A model generated the notes under the pieces. The model was not told where the DNA came from, searched no databases, and was given only the letters and a program-made list of their open reading frames with translations. The position numbers and the translations under genes are program-made. This document shows positions 23,605-35,175 of a stretch of DNA of 64,000 bases, one piece after another. The stretch spans positions 31,831,229 to 31,895,228 of the forward strand of contig CM049314.1 of assembly GCA_026874595.1 (NCBI GenBank), given 5' to 3'. This stretch comes from Sipunculus nudus. Its lineage: Eukaryota; Annelida; Sipuncula; Golfingiida; Sipunculidae. Every line of letters starts with the position of its first letter. The first letter of the stretch is position 1.

Positions 23605-24856
23605 GGAGTGTTCGTTTAAGCAGACAATGTTAATTATCTAATCCTTTGGATTTTATCTAGTTTTCCTGAGTTGTGACTGTCACGATAACATGAGAAGTTT
23701 ATGAACATTTCATCCCGTCAAACTACTTAAAATATTGTAACATTAATAAATCTTCAGCACTTCATGAAGCAGATGATCCTTCGTCGGAGCTTTACCTGTC
23801 CTTAGCAACACGAATGGGAACAATTTAAAAATATAAACTCACACTCCAAAACTCACATATTCTATCTGAAGATGTTTCTTACCGAGAAGTTAAAATATCT
23901 GATCGAAATTCTGTATTTTGAGTTTTTCCTAATGCTTCCTATTGAAAATATTTACGTTTTTATTAGTAAATATTTATCCTTCCAAAAAAAAGTTACTGGT
24001 AAAATAAACAATGCTGCAAGCATTTGCCAATTATTAATTATAAAAGCTTTTTTTTAAAAAAACATATCCAAACTTGGTTTCTGTAAAATAAAAATCATGA
24101 AAAAATACTGAAACCCTGGAACAGATTGCCTCTATAAGGAGGATGAAACACACAGAAACACACAATGGCCAGGTCAAAGACAGTTCAAACAACTAAATGA
24201 AGCTTTAACATGGCACTGATCACCCGGAAAGTTAGGAAATACCCCTTTTACAAACTTTAAACAAAGCGTAGACAAAAACAATGATCAAGCATTGATAATT
24301 TCATGAAGGTATGCAACCAGGCATGAACTTATCTGGGGAAGCTAGGTGTGTATCAGGCACAATATACTTGCTGCAGCATCCTAAGGTAGGTGAAATGAGC
24401 TCCATATCAGTATAAAAAGAAAAGGTCCGGCTTTATAATCTGACGTCACCAACGATGTTACTTTCATCGGACTGTATACTTTGCATTCCTGGTCTTTCGT
24501 GCCTGTAAATCGCTGTTGCTTTTCTAGGCCCCCAAGGGAGTACCCGACACACGTAGCCATAACAGGAACTTTTAGGTGTTAAGGTCTACATCTGCCTATC
24601 GATCATGACCAGTACCAAATCGCTCCTGGGTCGAGGGAGGTACACCATTGTGGTAAAGTCTTTAGCTAGGGGTCTTAGCGTAGACGGCCATCTAAACGGG
24701 GCGTGAACCTACAACTATGCGGTCACGATTTAAGGGACTAAGTCGTTAGTCCATGCTTCTCGTTAGCAGTTTCTCAATCTGCACTTATTATCCTGGGAAC
24801 CTTGAAAGGAAAACGAAAATCTTTCGGAAAACATTTGTAAAGCTTTTATCCATGAT
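23605..24856. repeat. 1.25 kb direct repeat, unit 2
   Basis: The second unit, adjacent to and in the same orientation as unit 1, with about 10-15% difference by eye and several small indels. The short open frames in unit 1 do not persist here, so the repeat is treated as noncoding. Confidence 0.8.
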
Positions 24857-24859
24857 ATG

Positions 24860-25180
24860 CAGATTAACGCTAGGGTGATTCGTTCTTGAGCCTTTCAAAT
24901 TGTCGTTGCCCTTCTCCCATGAATGCTGCTTTTCGCCGTGCTCCAACGCTTTGTCCATACATTGTAATACCTGATTAAACAAAATAATCTTATTGTACGA
25001 TAAAACTAAATCATTAAGAAGCACATTCTTAGCCCTTTCGTTAACCTCTAGTACAAATAGGTCGGTGCAGAAAGAATCAGAAGCCTGAAATAACATTTTT
25101 GATGATCCGACCATGAGGTAAGTCCCCTTGCCATGTAAGGAAATTTTCAGGTATACAATTGAATATCAGGATAACATAAT
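24860..25180 (-). pseudogene. Unclassified coding-like stretch
   Basis: The minus strand is open with protein-like composition: KGTYLMVGSSKMLFQASDSF, then CTDLFVLEVNERAKNVLLND, LVLSYNKIILFNQVLQCMDK and ALEHGEKQHSWEKGNDNLKG. Charged and hydrophobic residues are balanced, unlike chance frames in this AT-rich DNA. It may start at ATG 25114 or continue upstream; a stop interrupts the upstream frame near 25165. The frame then runs into the 1.25 kb repeat. I do not recognise the family. It could be a transposon protein or the exon of a lost gene. Confidence 0.35.
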
Positions 25181-25590
25181 GACCAGCGGACCAGACGTCC
25201 AAGATAACATGGGGTTAGACGTTGCCAAATGTACGTTTATATCCAATGACAGACCTCATGTTTTCCCTCATTTGGATCAGGAGTTCGAGGATGAATCCAT
25301 TCTTGTCTAGGTGTGATAAAATTCGTGTGGTTTGGTAAGTTCTGAATTTTGCGTACTGTCATTTCCATTCGCTTGAAAATTTAGTAAATAATAAGGTTTT
25401 TTCTGTATTTAGCCAATGTATATAAATGTCATTTGTGTCCTATGGGAAAAACTAAAAAAAACAGTCACATATGTTTGATACTTAACATTTAGAAATAATA
25501 TATATATATTTTTTTTCTTTTTTTTATAACTAATACTTGCTTCTCTTTTCCTGTTTGTAAGTATTCGGTGGCGAAGCAGCGGTACATACT

Positions 25591-27257
25591 TTTCAAGTAG
25601 CAACTTATCATAATTGAGATCACCTTATCGGAAAAAAAACTGCGTCCTTCTGTTGTTGGAATTTCTTTGGACTATCTTGATTTTTTTCTCTATATTTGCT
25701 CTTATTGGTCCAGTTATAACTTAGCTTTTATGGATTAGAATGCCCCCGAGGATGCTCAAACTGACAAAATAAATTTTGTACACGAACGCCTAGTAGTCCA
25801 AAATAAATTTAACAGTATGGAATAAAATAGCCCTGGGATCCTCAAGAGTCAATCTGTATAACCAATTCAGTAACCTTTCTAAAAGTGCTTCTAATACTCT
25901 ATCAACAACCTTAATTCTCTTCATGATAAACAACAATATAAAGGACAAAAGTTTGCTTGTCGGACCAGACATATCTACAAAACACTACTGCCTTCTTAAT
26001 GCCTCTGTTATTGTTAAAACTAACTAACTAATGTATTTTAAGATTCCAGCGAAGAGTACATTTTATGAAGTATCTCCTCCGAGTAGGCGCCATCAATCGG
26101 CAGTTATACAAATCATGATGGGAGCATAATATTGTCACACATTGTTTTGAATGGTCGCTGTGCCCCTAAAGATGGAAACATACCTTCCACTTTTACGATA
26201 ACCCATACTTCTTACCGTTGGTCAAATAGATTATATAGACGATAGAAGACAGTATTCATAGCCCGTAGCACTTTTATTCTCATTGCCAAATGTGCCCGGC
26301 AGACAAATAATAACTTTAAGTATATTAGACAGTCGGGATTTACAAAGTGCATGAAGCATACGGAATATACATCTATTAATTCTGTGAATCATTTTTTTTT
26401 GCCACTTTCATAGAACGAATTTACTTAACAGATATAGCCAATCACTTCGTCCACATAAACATAATACAATATAGCAAGACTGTTTTACACTCTTTTTTTT
26501 ATCCGCGAGACACTGCGTTGGTCGAATCATGAACATTAGCAGGACTTAGTTTATGATATCTAATCTCAACCCTTTAAGCCATTATAGGAAAAATTCAAGG
26601 TGAGGCTCGCTCATGCTGTTGTGTAGACAATATAAACGAAATAACATTTTATGCTAACATTTTAAAATAATTTTATATACAAATGAAAAGCATATCGCAT
26701 CTCACGTGTCAATGTGCCCACATTAAAATCTCCTCTACCAATACACTGTAAAAAGAATTAAACTTTTAAAGAAAAATATATATATTTTGATTAACCAATG
26801 AAAAATTTGCCACAGAAAATTCAACAGAGATTCATAATTTACAAACGGTGCCCCTTCACAAAAGTGAGCGTTAAAATAAGGGTAAAAATAATTTTCAGAC
26901 TTTGCTTTTATAATGTTTACATATGTTTGCATCTGTTGACAGAACAAAAAAAATACAAGCAAGTGATAAAAAAAGCATTGGGACGTCTGCAGGAGAGTTA
27001 TGACCCTTTATGACTATAAGATAGATACCAATATATGAATCATTCTCTAATTTCAGAGCACAAAACATATGATATGACGTTTTGCAACACTTAATTATTC
27101 ATAATTATAACTATCTTTCAACTAAAATGATTTATATATTTAAAGGATCCTTTCTTTGTTTACATTAAATAATACAAAATATTTTAGTGTGAACATATCA
27201 TAGCGTGAACGAATATTTAATCTAATCCATCTTTCCTTGAAGTCGGAATAAACTACG
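25591..27257. other. Intergenic, shared by both copies
   Basis: Collinear with 56960-58675. No open frame is conserved between the copies. This is the 3' flank of the minus-strand methyltransferase gene. Confidence 0.6.
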
Positions 27258-27263
27258 TTTATT
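27258..27263 (-). terminator. Polyadenylation signal AATAAA for paralog 2
   Basis: AATAAA on the minus strand 55 bases after the stop codon, and conserved at the matching place downstream of the copy B pseudogene (near 58680). Confidence 0.6.
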
Positions 27264-27318
27264 CATTTTTCTCAATACATGGATATTACAAAAAAAAAAA
27301 TGACCGTGCTCAAATAAT

Positions 27319-28335
27319 TTAATATTGGTAAAAGTCGACATTAAAGATGAAACCTCTTTTTCGACGAAGCTTTAGACGTTTCGGAATGTCAAATTTGTCA
27401 ATGTATTCCACATATCGACTATGCCAACGTCGGGGCACCAGATAAAGTTTCCCTTTTATCAAAAAGAGCGGGAGATATTGGTTATTTCCGTATATGCGGA
27501 CGAACAGGTCAACTGATTTCTGTACATCCGGCCACTTTCTATTTAGAAAATCGTCTATAGCTATTATCCCTCCGTCCATTAAGATGCAACTTACCAATTC
27601 AAGATCCATGAACGGAAAAGGACTGACATGGTTTCCGTCGATACTGAACAACCGAAAGGCAGGGAGTTTCAGTTGTAAGAAATGGAACTTACTCAAAAGA
27701 GCAGAACTGTCTCTCCAGCTTCGAATTCGGGTTGGTTCATGAAATGAATGTAAAGAATAACCCATCTTATTCATATTTTCTTCAAAAACATCAAGACTAA
27801 TGTTTGTAGGAGGAAAATCTTTCCCTGGGTCTTTCCCGAAGAGGTCACAAACAAACAATCGCTCCCCAGCCCCTTGGTCTAACCAATAGGATAAGACCGT
27901 TGTGAAACGACCTGCATAAACTCCAATCTCCCCAACACTTCCGTATATGCCAAATTCCCTCTGAGCCCTTGTAAGATGATAAACCACATTCACATTCATC
28001 ATGTCCATCCAACCAGGTATTGAATTCAGATAACGTACTGTACCTTCGTCCATTTGTTTTAATTCTTTAACCTCGAGTGGTTGATTTAGGATTTTCAAAC
28101 AGCCACCACTGCCACAGATTGAAGGGAAATGCGGAAGGTAACCTGAACTACAACCTGTCGCTTCGTCTTCCGGGGATGTTTGTTCAAGGGCGGTGATCGA
28201 CATTTCTTCATGGCTGTGTAATGATGTCTGCCTTTCTAAGAGGTATCTACCCATTAGTAAGCTGAAACATATCCCTGTTAACAGAAGAAACGGCAGTCGG
28301 ACATGGGAATGTTTAGTGAACCATGCCATTTTCAT
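27319..28335 (-). CDS. Golgi-type membrane-anchored SAM methyltransferase, TylF-like (paralog 2)
   Basis: An intact single-exon gene of 338 residues, roughly half identical to paralogs 1 and 3. Membrane segment at about 13-32 after a basic tail, a stem of about 28 residues, then GCSSGYLP and SICGSGGC (61-79), which all relatives share. Methyltransferase motifs: GEIGVYAG (135-142), D164 in VCDLFG, DGNHV (233-237), IDDF (260-263), and a WHSRYVEY block near the C-terminus. N178 (NIS) could be glycosylated. ATG codons lie at codons 1 and 3; the second (MAWF) matches the start region of relic 1, so the true start could be two codons later. It faces paralog 1 tail to tail. The relics at 2940, 34729, 58740 and 62010 belong to this minus-strand subfamily. 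The substrate is unknown; glycan O-methylation is inference. Confidence 0.9.
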   Translation of the reverse strand: MKMAWFTKHSHVRLPFLLLTGICFSLLMGRYLLERQTSLHSHEEMSITALEQTSPEDEATGCSSGYLPHFPSICGSGGCLKILNQPLEVKELKQMDEGTVRYLNSIPGWMDMMNVNVVYHLTRAQREFGIYGSVGEIGVYAGRFTTVLSYWLDQGAGERLFVCDLFGKDPGKDFPPTNISLDVFEENMNKMGYSLHSFHEPTRIRSWRDSSALLSKFHFLQLKLPAFRLFSIDGNHVSPFPFMDLELVSCILMDGGIIAIDDFLNRKWPDVQKSVDLFVRIYGNNQYLPLFLIKGKLYLVPRRWHSRYVEYIDKFDIPKRLKLRRKRGFIFNVDFYQY

Positions 28336-28399
28336 ACTTTACACAGGTTGGTCCCCTTAAATCTCTAGAAGGTATCAGATGTTGTGTCTTCTACAGCTT

Positions 28400-29639
28400 G
28401 ATGTTCGTGTTTAATCCGCTCCCTCTGTTCCTAAAAAATAGCATATAACCAGCATAACACATCTCGACAAATTATTGCCTGTAAATGAAAGATATCTGAG
28501 ATGCAATAAGTTAGTTTCCTGTCAAAACCCATTTCAGTGTATTCTAAAAAAGAAAATGATCCAAGTCACAACAGAAGTTGTAATAATTTTCATCTTTCCA
28601 TCTGTATATCTCATCAGTGGAAAGTTTATTAACTTAAATTGTTATATTTTAAACTTCGTATAAATCAGCTGATATCTGACATATATTGCATATAGTATCA
28701 TTAATAAAATCTGATTAATGAAGCTCAAGAGAGCTGTTACGTGTTAATACCATATTTGAATTTCGGTGAAGTTTCTATACCTACTCAGCCTGCATCCGCT
28801 CAAGACACGACACTGGTAACTGATATGACTTTCAGTCATTGTTTACAATAAACATATATAATTTATTTGCATACATGAACATATAATTACCGCTTCCACA
28901 AGGTGTGCCCGCAGAGTCTAGCATAGGACAATTTTCAATGACATGTCTAGTGCTATTGTAGTTATAAAGGAATTCAGTAGAGGATATCAAGTAGTATAAG
29001 ATGTTTATCTATAACACGAATCAATTTTCTTTGGCATGAAAAGTGTATATATCAAGCATGTCGAGTACACCTTTAGTATACTGTTTTCCCCTTAAAGCAA
29101 GTGGAAATAGACTTGTTCTGCGTAAAAAAAGCGTCGGAAACCAAATATTGAGACTACACGCCAATCGGTATCCCAAAAGTCAACTGTTAACCCTACGTCA
29201 CGTTAAGAGCAAAGGGATATTGCACAATGTCTATTTTATCGAAAATAAAATTAAAATAATAGTCGATGAAGCGGAGGATTTGGTTAATACGATATAGTTT
29301 GAAACTGACCGAACCCCTGAGTTGCAGTGTTTGTAGCTAGTGTTATCGTTCCTTAAGAAATGGTGGCTTATTATGCAGAATTGTTGAAACTAAAAACAGA
29401 AAAATCACCTGCATCATCCTGGTATAAAAATCATGAATACTTTTTTTTCCAATGTTGTGAAATAAACTACAGTACAATCATATACCTGCTTTTCGATGAA
29501 TCTGTTATTCCAAATTGATTGTAATAAGACTTGTTATGGATTTTAACAGGCCAAAATGAAGCAATCTTATAACATATTTTAAAACAGTGTGCATAAAAAA
29601 ATTAGATATTTTCCTTTCATTATACAACATTTAAGATAA
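28400..29639. other. Upstream of paralog 2, no gene recognised
   Basis: The first about 150 bases resemble the flank of relic 1 (3830-3980) and probably include the promoter. A minus-strand 'gagatttaagg' block shared with relic 1 could be a TATA-like element. Nothing further was recognised. Confidence 0.4.
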
Positions 29640-31700
29640 GTATTCAATTTTCCTTCACCGTCGAGATATTCCTTCGCATCGTCCGTGAACGCAATTCTTT
29701 GATCTTTAAATGTGGAATTAATATTTGGCACATTTATACCGCCATTTTCTTTTTTTATACTTACAAGTACCCCATATTTAATCTTTTGTTTTCGTCAAAA
29801 CCATATAAAATCTACCACTATATTTTTTTACCTTTCTTTATAAATTATTTTAATATTTTTCTTTCCATATTACAAAAATCGAGATATGTTCAATTTTTCT
29901 ACACCACCTAGATTTTTTATATACATATTTGGCATGATCATGCATTTTGGATTTGATAACTGTTCCATTCGGGTCATCTTTGCTCATTATTCTTTAACCT
30001 TTTAATGTTGAATTGATATCTGGCATATTAATACCGCCATTTTTTTCATTACCAAGTAACTAATATTTAATCTATGGTTTTTGTCCAAACCATATAAAGC
30101 TACCATTATATTTTTATATTTCTTTATAAATTATTGATTTGGATTAATGATATCCATAACCAAATCCATATGGAATTGCATATATTATCAGAACAAATTA
30201 TCTTATAATAATCCAGTAAATATTTATACAATCATTTTACTCAAACTAAATCCTCGAATTATCTATATGCCTATAATTTCCGAAATCTCCCCCGTAACTA
30301 AACATCCGTATACTATGAAACTTAGTAACTAAGATATTTGATTGTGCCATCATAAATTTTATTCTGATATATTTCTAGATTTCCTGGCATATTTAACAAA
30401 AAAACTGGAAGTTATCGACATTTTCTCACTCTATTTATATATTTTTCCCAACTTACAAAATGTAATTTCCTACCACAAGTCCTTTGAAGCACCAGACATT
30501 ACTGTAGTGAAATTTATATCAACATTAATACCTTTTTGTTTACACCACCTTGCAATATCGGACCATAGTTTTCTAACCTGAAAACAAATCCACAGCAGGT
30601 ACATACATTGTTCGGGCTTTCTTTCAGATAAGCACCTAAATCAGAACCTTTAATATTCCAATTACATAACCGATAGCAAAACAAATATTGAATGATTTAC
30701 GTCCTTGTATATAATATATTACCAACAAAGCACTGACATATTACTTTCGAAGATGATATTAGTATCTGCTCCCCATTCTAAAAAGCAATAGAAAAGAGCT
30801 CTAAACATTTTAAATTCTTAAACTTGAGATTTTTAAACTTTGACATAAGATCATATCATTTTAAAACATGTATTCCTGAAATACCTTTCACAATCCAAAA
30901 TTCCAAAGGCCTTATGTGGCCTATATTATCAAACAAATATAATCCTTGTTAGTTCCTGCATCTGGAAACTGTATCAAATACGATAAAACATTTTCTCTTT
31001 TTAATAATTTATTATTTCAAATAATATGCTGATCAACTGGAACGTTTTCAAAATATATTTTGCGTAACGTTATGTAGCTTCTCAAGAATTCTTTGTATAA
31101 ACGTGGAATATTAAATAATTTTATATCTTTTATTTCTATATGACTGTTAAGCAGCAACTCTACATCTTATTAAGTATCTGTAAACAGTTTTAAATAACAT
31201 ATTCTTTCATATGCAGCTTTCAATATTATTATATTAAATATGAATCCAATTGATAAATATTGATGGAAATTTGTTTTTCTCCAAAACTTATATCATAAAG
31301 TTCCATTCTAAGTAGGAAAGCATTTTCAAAGTCTGATTAATATTCCAAGTAAATTTTAAATTTTTGTATATTCTAAAAGATCTGATAAATTCCTTTTATT
31401 TTCACTATATTACTTCTTTGAATATATTCAGTTTAATTCTCATCAACAATTCCTAGGATAATCATTTTTTAATCTTAATGCTAAAGTTTGTGATAAAATT
31501 TTGTAATCTACATTTAAGAGAAATTTAGGGCTCTTATTAAAAAAGTTAATTTCTTTATGTTATCAGTTTATGTTTATATTGCCTATTTTGAAAAGATGGC
31601 AATTTGTCTTCTTAAAATTATTTGTTAAGTGATGCTACTATAGGGAAACAGAAAAGAAACCAAAACTTTTGAAAAAAAAAATCTCCAGATATGCCAACAT
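29640..31700 (-). mobile_element. Highly decayed LINE-like relic
   Basis: The minus strand carries scattered pieces in the style of the C-terminal region of a non-LTR retrotransposon. Examples are IPRLYKEFLRSYITLRKIYF near 31080-31140, an NNKLL/FPDAGTNKDYICL stretch near 30945-31015, VRKLWSDIARWCKQKGINVD near 30510-30575, and a GGINMPDIN block duplicated near 30030 and 29740. Order and content fit a LINE tail, but stops and frame changes are frequent. A direct duplication of about 290 bases (29698-29850 against 29991-30135) lies at its end. Confidence 0.4.
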
Positions 31701-34700
31701 TTCCTGGCCTTTTTTTTGCGAATGTTTACTTATTTAAATAACATTCATCTTTCGTGAATTATTTACCTAAATACTCTCAATTTAATTTACATGAAACTTT
31801 ATTTCATGTACTCATCCGACTCTTTCTGAGTATTGTTTGCCTGTGATAGATAACACAGCTGAAAAAAATTCTTTTGCATTTCTCAAATTTTATTTTCCTT
31901 GGTTACTGTTTCTCCTGTAGTTGACACTAATTTTCTATGTACATTTATGAACTATTATACTATTATGTTGAGGAAGTATTTATATTTTTTTATTAATGTT
32001 CTAACCATCTAATTTAAGATTTAAGCATACAACCATGTGTTTTATAATTATAAATTGAAGTTATTTCATCTTCTAAAGCTTGACTTGTAAAGCTTTGATA
32101 TAAGCCTGTTAATATTTATCCAGCCTACTTTACCAAAAACATATTTCATATTGAACATGGGTTAGAATAATATTATTAGCAATATACTCTGAAAATACAA
32201 TATTTTTTTTAAGTGTTTTTACATGGGTCGTACAAGCTAATTCTAGACACTCTACACTGCTGAAATGCTTAACAACCTCAAGAGGTAGAGAGCATCCGCA
32301 GAAAAACGCCGACTTTTACGGGCCACAACAACAACAACTCTCATAGCCATTGGTGGGTTAACAGTTTGACACTCTTGTCGCCAGCGGACAGAAAAGAGCT
32401 TGTTGTCGCTCGACTATCCAGGGCCTCTAGGGAGTTATAGAACGTTAAATAAAAAATGTCACGAATAGCCTGTTTATCACTGAGAACACATCATTCAATA
32501 AAGAAAACTACTTAATGTTTAAGGGTTATTACAATTGAGTGTGAAAATATTGCTTAAGTTGCGCATGTATGTGTTATTAAAAAATTGACTTTCAAGGAAT
32601 TATTGATAAAACACGCTGCTAGGGAAAGGAATTGTTACACTGGTGCTCAATTTGTAAAACTGATAGTATAGTTTCATATTGGCTGTTATTATATATGCAT
32701 TCTATATAGACTAGAACTAGCTCAGTTGTGTTTGTTTATCGGATGGAACAATGCAGGACAGATTGTTTCAAGCAAATATTTTTGAAAGCACAGACACCCA
32801 TTTATATGTATATGTATCAGTTGGGAGAACGGTGAAATTTGATAAAGAAAAACACATTGGCTCTTTTTGTTAACGTTGGATGTTATTATAAATTGAACAT
32901 GAGTTTCCTTGGAAAGTGCTCTCCAAGTGCCTCCATCCACGGTCCCGTTTTTGCCCTGTCATTTGACGCAAAAACGGAATAGTCTATTTCGTTTTCCTTT
33001 AACAGAATTGAGTTTGCTGTGTGACAAATGCCAAACAATCGAAAAAAATATTTTAAGAAACATAGTTTAAATAAATCGCTTATAGGTAGGTCCCTCGTAC
33101 CGTAGGTCTCATTTTCATCATTGTAACAGATAACATCTATAAACAACCAGTCCGTCAGCCATGACGCTTAACAGAACCAGACACATTACTCAAGACTAAA
33201 CCGCATAATAATGGGCCACAGAGTTTGCACATACGAAATCAAATGGTTACAATCTGCGTCCTGCAACAAATCAGACTGATAGTCTTCATCTGACATCAGT
33301 GGGGGATCAAGACATTTTTAAAACAGCAGGCGCTCATTCTCGGACATTGTAAAACAGGACATTCTGAGACGCCTTTCACAGAAAAGACTGTCCCCTAATT
33401 ACTAGTAAATGTCTACTCTTAACTGTTTACATTACGTTTTCACAATTGAGGGTGTTGGTGTTCAAGTGTGACCGGATTTAATATCTATATTTCCTTAAAA
33501 AAGGGTATCAAATGAAAAATTTCAACCGTTCAATCATTCAGAACATGCTCATCCTTACCGTTAAAATGAGCATCTTTGTTTAAAACTTGCGTTATATCAT
33601 TGTAAAACTGTAATAATTGATATATTCAAGTCGCATGTTAAACTTTGCATTTTACCAGCTGCTGTGGCCTTGGCAGCGGAACGGACTCAACAGAGCACTG
33701 ATTGTGAGTTCCGAGTATAATTAGAGAAGCCGTGATTTTTTTTTCTAACCAGGCTTAGTGTACTCTAGGCCAATGGGAAAGATGTTACAGCTTAACGAAT
33801 GGAGGATCCGACACTGGTCATTGTCAATAAGATGCCCAAGGTCTTACCTTCACTAGGGGCCAATTTAAATAATATGTTGCTATTATTATCATTGGCCGGG
33901 AAATTTCCTGAGGAATAATTTTAGAATGGAATCAACGTGTACCTTAACAACTCTTTGTGGAATGTTTGTTTATAACTAAGATATTACTATTTTGTCTCTT
34001 TATCTTATTTGTTTTTATACCTAGCTGTAAAGCGCACACAGCTGTGATCGTAATTTATGTTTATAATGCTGGCAATGCTGTAAGAACCATAAGATATAAT
34101 TATTCGTTTGTGTGAGACAGCAGCAAAGTTATACAGAACTACATGCACATGTTATTTCTTTCAATAAACGTGCCTTCCTTGATAAATACTTTGCCATAAT
34201 AGCGCCAGCTGTAAATCTACATAATGTTATCGAAGATTAAAGTCCGAAATGAGGCACCTTTTGATGAACTTGAAGACGGAGATTGTTCCTATTTATGAAA
34301 AAAACACAAAGCGCTACTCGTTTCTGATACCTTCATGACAAGAGTTAAGCAAGCGAGGTACTTTGCACCAACTGACTCTGTATTTTTAGTACATATTCAA
34401 ACAAAGTACAAGTAAAACATGACTTAATTAATTTTTTATTTGAAATCCACCAGTTTTCTCTTCCTCTAGAGACTACAGAACGCAACCATTTGTGCAGTTT
34501 GGAGTGTGCAGAATTAGCATAACTGCAAATACATTTTATGTTAAATAATCATGTTTAGTTTAAACATCTTCATGAGTGATATAGGGATCTAAACATTTGC
34601 AAAACATATGTTAATGTTAAACTTAAATTAGAACCAAAACACATGTAGAGTTGTCCTCTGTTTGCATAAGCTTGTAGCTAAGGTTTAGCTGTTTTAAACA

Positions 34701-34728
34701 CACATTCAGAGTATACAGGCATAGTTAT
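31701..34728. other. No gene recognised
   Basis: AT-rich spacer. A less AT-rich island at 32225-32460 and another at 33655-33900 have the look of dispersed short repeats; the second has weak RNA polymerase III box-like motifs. No coding sequence was recognised. Confidence 0.4.
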
Positions 34729-35175
34729 TTATGCTTGATAGTTAAAGTCAGCATCAAAGTTAAAACTCCCTTTTCGTGGAATTTTGAATAGCTCCGATAT
34801 ATTGTGATATTTACTCCACTCAATGTATCGACTGTGCCAACCACGGGAGACCGGATTGCCAACCACGGGAGACCAGATAGAGTTTCCCACGTAAAAGAAA
34901 TAGGGGTAGATAGTGGAAGATACGTAGAAGAACATGGAAATATCCTTCTCTACATCCATAAATTCATTTACAAAATCGTCTATGGCTATTATACTACTAT
35001 TTATTATGATGCAACTCACAAATATCATGCCCATGAAATGAAAAGGACTTATATGGTTTCCATCGATACTAAACAGTCGAAACACCGGAAGTCCCTTTTG
35101 TAAGAAATAAAATTTACTCAAAGGCACAGAACTGATCCTCTATCTTTGAATTCGGGTTGAAACTTTAACGGAATA
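34729..35175 (-). pseudogene. Methyltransferase-family pseudogene (relic 2, 3' half only)
   Basis: Encodes the C-terminal half of the family: LPVFRLFSIDGNHISPF, a SCIIINSSIIAIDDFVN motif and a GWHSRYIEW block, ending in FNFDADFNYQA. Homology stops abruptly near 35175, just upstream of the S-R-I-R-S equivalent, so the membrane anchor and SAM motif I are missing. A 24-base direct duplication ('ccaaccacgggagacc' twice near 34840-34870) disrupts the region before the WHSRY block. Its DGNH-proximal sequence is closer to relic 3 than to paralog 2. Confidence 0.85.

Larger units (their letters stand above)
21640..25590. repeat. Copy-A-specific block of nested repeats
   Basis: Copy B passes directly from sequence like 21640 to sequence like 25590 (junction near 56960, where 'atcttatcataattgagatca' begins). 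The block starts with a segment homologous to the window start (21675-22480), continues as two direct copies of a 1.25 kb unit, and ends with a coding-like stretch on the minus strand. It is either an insertion in A or a deletion in B. Confidence 0.75.
12290..28340. repeat. Large segmental duplication, copy A
   Basis: Collinear with copy B (about 40025-59030): 12400-13010 matches 40185-40740, 13756-15560 matches 40790-42672, 15606-16965 matches 51133-52470, 17180-21640 matches 52480-56960, and 25590-27590 matches 56960-59030. Coding parts look about 90% identical by eye and noncoding parts lower with many indels. Copy-A-only sequence lies at about 13130-13755, 16966-17175 and 21640-25590. The unit holds a plus-strand gene, a minus-strand gene converging on it, and one LINE relic. 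Confidence 0.85.

Noticed and set aside
28580-28625. Second hammerhead candidate (CTGATGA on the minus strand near 28615, followed by GAAA)
   Set aside because: The bases between CTGATGA and GAAA cannot form stem II, and no pairing for stems I and III is seen.
32225-32460. Possible short dispersed repeat or tRNA-like sequence ('ggtagagagcatccgc')
   Set aside because: It resembles a tRNA A-box region, but no matching B box or cloverleaf was found.
33655-33900. tRNA-derived SINE with 'tggccttgg' and 'gagttccgag' boxes
   Set aside because: Box matches are imperfect, no second copy was seen in the window and no defined ends or target duplications, so the class is unsupported.
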